From an uncultured Eubacteriales bacterium (GTDB taxonomy: Bacteria; Bacillota; Clostridia; Monoglobales; Monoglobaceae): 7,904 nucleotides of DNA. A program made the translations under genes and the position numbers. The notes beneath the pieces are model-generated. The model was given only the letters and a program-made list of their open reading frames with translations, was not told where the DNA came from and searched no databases. Positions 5,824-7,904 of this stretch are shown piece after piece. The stretch's first letter is position 1. Each line of letters begins with the position of its first letter. The stretch is from positions 1-7,904 of the forward strand of contig CAJKEB010000071.1 of assembly GCA_905198865.1 (NCBI GenBank), written 5' to 3'.

Positions 5824-7728
5824 ATGGCAAAGAAACAATTCAAAACCGAAAGCAAAAAACTGATGGACTTAATGATTAACTCTATCTACACCAACAAGGA
5901 AATATTCCTGCGTGAGCTTATCAGCAATGCGAGCGACGCAATCGACAAGCTCTATTTCAAGAGCCTGACCGACAGCTCGGTTGGTATAAACAGGGACGAT
6001 TTTGGAATTCTTATCACTCTGGATAAGGATTCAAGAACAATTAAGCTTTCAGACAACGGTATCGGTATGACAAAGGAGGAGCTTGAAAACAATCTCGGAA
6101 CCATTGCAAAGAGCGGAAGTCTGGACTTTAAGACCGAGAACCAAAACGATGATATTGACATAATCGGTCAGTTCGGCGTAGGCTTTTACTCAGCGTTCAT
6201 GGTTGCGTCAAAGGTAACCGTTATCAGCCGTGCTTTCGGACACGATGAAGCGTGGGTATGGGAAAGCTCCGGCGCGGACGGCTACACAATAAGCGAAGCG
6301 CAGAAGGACAGCGTCGGAACGGAAATAATCATGGAGCTTAAGCCTGACACGGAAACTGAGGATTACTGCGAGTTCCTTGACGAATACCGCATTGTAAGCA
6401 TTATCAAGAAGTACAGCGACTATGTGCGTTATCCGATAAAGATGTACAGGGAAAAGACGAGAGAAAAGGAAAGACCGGCTGATGCAGGCGAGGATTACAA
6501 GCCGGAATACGAGAACTATACCGAGCTTGAAACAATAAACAGTATGGTTCCGCTCTGGAAGCGTAATAAGAAAGACGTTTCGGACGAGGAGTACAACAAT
6601 TTCTATAAGGAAAAGTTCATGGATTACTCCGACCCGTCAAGAGTTATTGTAACAAAGACAGAGGGAACGATAAGCTACAACGCGCTTATGTTTATACCGT
6701 CACATGCGCCGTATGACTATTATACCCGTGAATATGAAAAGGGCTTGCAGCTCTATACCTCAGGCGTTATGATAATGGACAAGTGTTCGGATTTGCTCCC
6801 GGATTACTTCAGTTTTGTCAAAGGCGTTGTGGACAGCCAGGATTTGTCGCTTAACATTTCGCGTGAGATGCTTCAGCAGGACAGACAGCTCGGAACGATA
6901 CGCAAGAACCTTGAAAAGAAGATTAAGAACGAGCTTGTCAGCATGAAGGACAACGAGCGTGAAAAATACGAGGAGTTCTGGACGAACTTCGGACGTCAGA
7001 TAAAGTTCGGCTGTTACAATTCGTTCGGTCAGAACAGCGAAGTCCTGAAAGACCTGCTCATGTTCTACTCGGCAAAAGAGAAGAAGATGATTACGCTTAA
7101 GGAATATATTGACGCAATGGGCGAAGAACAGAAGTATATCTATTATGCTGCCGGTGATTCGGCAGAAAGACTGGTAAAGCTGCCGGCTGCGGAAACTGTG
7201 CTTGACAAGGGCTGTGATTTGCTTTTGCTCACAGAGGATGTTGACGAGTTCTGTCTTCAGGTTCTGCGCACTTATGAAGATAAGGAGTTTAAGAACATAA
7301 ACAGCGGAGATCTGGAGCTTGAGACCGAGGAAGAAAAGAAGGCGGCTGAAACGGCTTGTGAGGAGAGCCGTGAACTGCTTGATGCACTAAAGAAGGCGCT
7401 TGACGGAAAGGTTAAGGAGGTCAAGATTTCGACACGGCTTAAGGAGCACCCAGTATGTCTCTCAAGCGAAGGTCCTCTGTCAATCGAAATGGAAAAGGTT
7501 CTCGCTTCGATGCCGAGCGACGGAACGGATAAGCCTGTAAGTGACAAGGTGCTTGAACTGAACGCATCACATTCGGTATTTGAAAAGCTGAAAGCCATAT
7601 TTGACGGCGGCGATGATGATAAGCTCAAAAAGTATGCCGGTATTTTATATAACCAGGCGCGGCTTATTGAGGGACTGCCGATTGACGACCCGGTTGAGTA
7701 CACGGCTGATGTGTGCAGCCTGATGTAA
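5824..7728 (+). CDS. htpG: Molecular chaperone HtpG (bacterial Hsp90)
   Basis: HtpG is the cytosolic ATP-dependent Hsp90 homologue; it works as a dimer that clamps onto late folding intermediates, often with DnaK. At 634 residues it is full length. The N-terminal GHKL ATPase domain shows LRELISNASDAIDKL with catalytic E31 and Mg-binding N35, DNGIGM (77-82) and GQFGVGFYSAF (115-125). The middle domain (about 235-490) has the ATP-contacting LSLNISREMLQQDR, with R347. The C-terminal dimerisation domain ends in CSLM; there is no EEVD tail, as usual in bacteria. The start has an AAAGGAG site (5809-5815) 8 nt before ATG. It lies 20 nt after hydE with no terminator between them, so it is probably co-transcribed with the hydrogenase maturases. 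No internal promoter or CIRCE-like heat-shock operator is seen before it. Confidence 0.97.
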   Translation: MAKKQFKTESKKLMDLMINSIYTNKEIFLRELISNASDAIDKLYFKSLTDSSVGINRDDFGILITLDKDSRTIKLSDNGIGMTKEELENNLGTIAKSGSLDFKTENQNDDIDIIGQFGVGFYSAFMVASKVTVISRAFGHDEAWVWESSGADGYTISEAQKDSVGTEIIMELKPDTETEDYCEFLDEYRIVSIIKKYSDYVRYPIKMYREKTREKERPADAGEDYKPEYENYTELETINSMVPLWKRNKKDVSDEEYNNFYKEKFMDYSDPSRVIVTKTEGTISYNALMFIPSHAPYDYYTREYEKGLQLYTSGVMIMDKCSDLLPDYFSFVKGVVDSQDLSLNISREMLQQDRQLGTIRKNLEKKIKNELVSMKDNEREKYEEFWTNFGRQIKFGCYNSFGQNSEVLKDLLMFYSAKEKKMITLKEYIDAMGEEQKYIYYAAGDSAERLVKLPAAETVLDKGCDLLLLTEDVDEFCLQVLRTYEDKEFKNINSGDLELETEEEKKAAETACEESRELLDALKKALDGKVKEVKISTRLKEHPVCLSSEGPLSIEMEKVLASMPSDGTDKPVSDKVLELNASHSVFEKLKAIFDGGDDDKLKKYAGILYNQARLIEGLPIDDPVEYTADVCSLM

Positions 7729-7738
7729 CGGCGTGTTA

Positions 7739-7784
7739 TAGGGCTTTAGGGGATGTGCCCCTAAAGCCCTAATATTCTTTTATA
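7739..7784 (+). terminator. Intrinsic terminator of the hyd-htpG operon
   Basis: TAGGGCTTTAGGGG (7739-7752) and CCCCTAAAGCCCTA (7758-7771) form a perfect 14-bp stem with a 5-nt loop, ATGTG. It begins 10 bp after the htpG stop and is followed by the T-rich stretch TATTCTTTTATAT. This is a strong end point for the three-gene operon. Confidence 0.92.
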
Positions 7785-7795
7785 TGGATAATGTG

Positions 7796-7904
7796 GCACC
7801 ACTTTCAGAAAGGTGGTAGTGCAAGCATCGGCAGGCTTGCGCAGCAAGCACGTTAGGCGCGCAGGCTTCGCACCTGTCAAGGTGCATTGAGATGAATACT
7901 CAAA
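7796..7904. other. Unassigned region rich in short inverted repeats, cut by the window edge
   Basis: No convincing coding region is visible after the htpG terminator. The stretch holds consecutive potential hairpins: ACCACTTT/AAGGTGGT around CAGA (7798-7817, one G-T pair); GCAAGC (7821-7826), GCTTGC (7835-7840) and GCAAGC (7844-7849), which can pair in two alternative ways; GCACCT/AGGTGC around GTCA (7870-7885); and TTGAG/CTCAA (7887-7903). GCAGGCTT also occurs twice (7831-7838, 7861-7868). This density suggests a structured RNA or the end of a mobile element, but I recognise no known family and the element may continue past the window. Confidence 0.4.

Noticed and set aside
7272..7703. 143-residue reading frame antisense to htpG
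   Set aside because: Its serine-rich composition is typical of the reverse complement of an Asp/Glu/Lys-rich gene; there is no ribosome binding site or recognisable domain, and htpG is certain.

Overview
The window reads as chromosomal DNA of an anaerobic member of the Clostridia, probably a gut-type Oscillospiraceae/Lachnospiraceae relative. The evidence is protein content: two [FeFe]-hydrogenase maturases (HydF, HydE), a CotJC-like manganese catalase typical of spore formers, an SPP1-type phage holin next to an Amidase_3 endolysin, strong AGGAG-type ribosome binding sites, and moderate GC with AT-rich promoters. The assignment is by inference; no rRNA or other taxonomic marker is present.

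Layout. The left half is transcribed leftwards in three units. (1) 88-1077 is a WYL-domain regulator (HTH-WYL-WCX) with its own perfect-consensus promoter (TTGACA-17-TATAAT) and a tandem heptamer repeat where transcription should start. (2) 1269-1937 is a manganese catalase with its complete set of metal ligands. It ends in a large nested palindrome (1183-1247), and its upstream region holds a forespore-sigma-like promoter candidate overlapping a 12-bp palindrome. (3) 2046-3432 is a tightly coupled three-gene lysis cassette: a small membrane/coiled-coil protein, an SPP1-family holin and a zinc amidase endolysin. It has its own consensus promoter and a UUCG-loop terminator. No phage structural, replication or integrase genes are visible around it, so it looks like a stand-alone or domesticated cassette.

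The right half is transcribed rightwards as one apparent operon: hydF (3595-4788), hydE (4790-5803, 1 nt gap) and htpG (5824-7728, 20 nt gap). It starts from a consensus promoter (TTGACA-17-TAGAAT) that is divergent from the lysis promoter and ends at a strong 14-bp terminator after htpG. HydE and HydF build and carry the 2Fe subcluster of the H-cluster. The third maturase HydG and the hydrogenase itself are not in the window. Placing the Hsp90 chaperone HtpG in the same transcription unit is unusual.

The last ~110 bp after the htpG terminator contain no gene but a dense run of short inverted repeats cut by the window edge. They may be the start of a structured RNA or of a mobile-element end. 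The first 87 bp show no supportable gene. The points most worth a second look are the phage-less lysis cassette with a housekeeping promoter, the hyd-htpG operon, a His-to-Gln change beside the HydF cluster cysteines, and the unexplained structured right edge.
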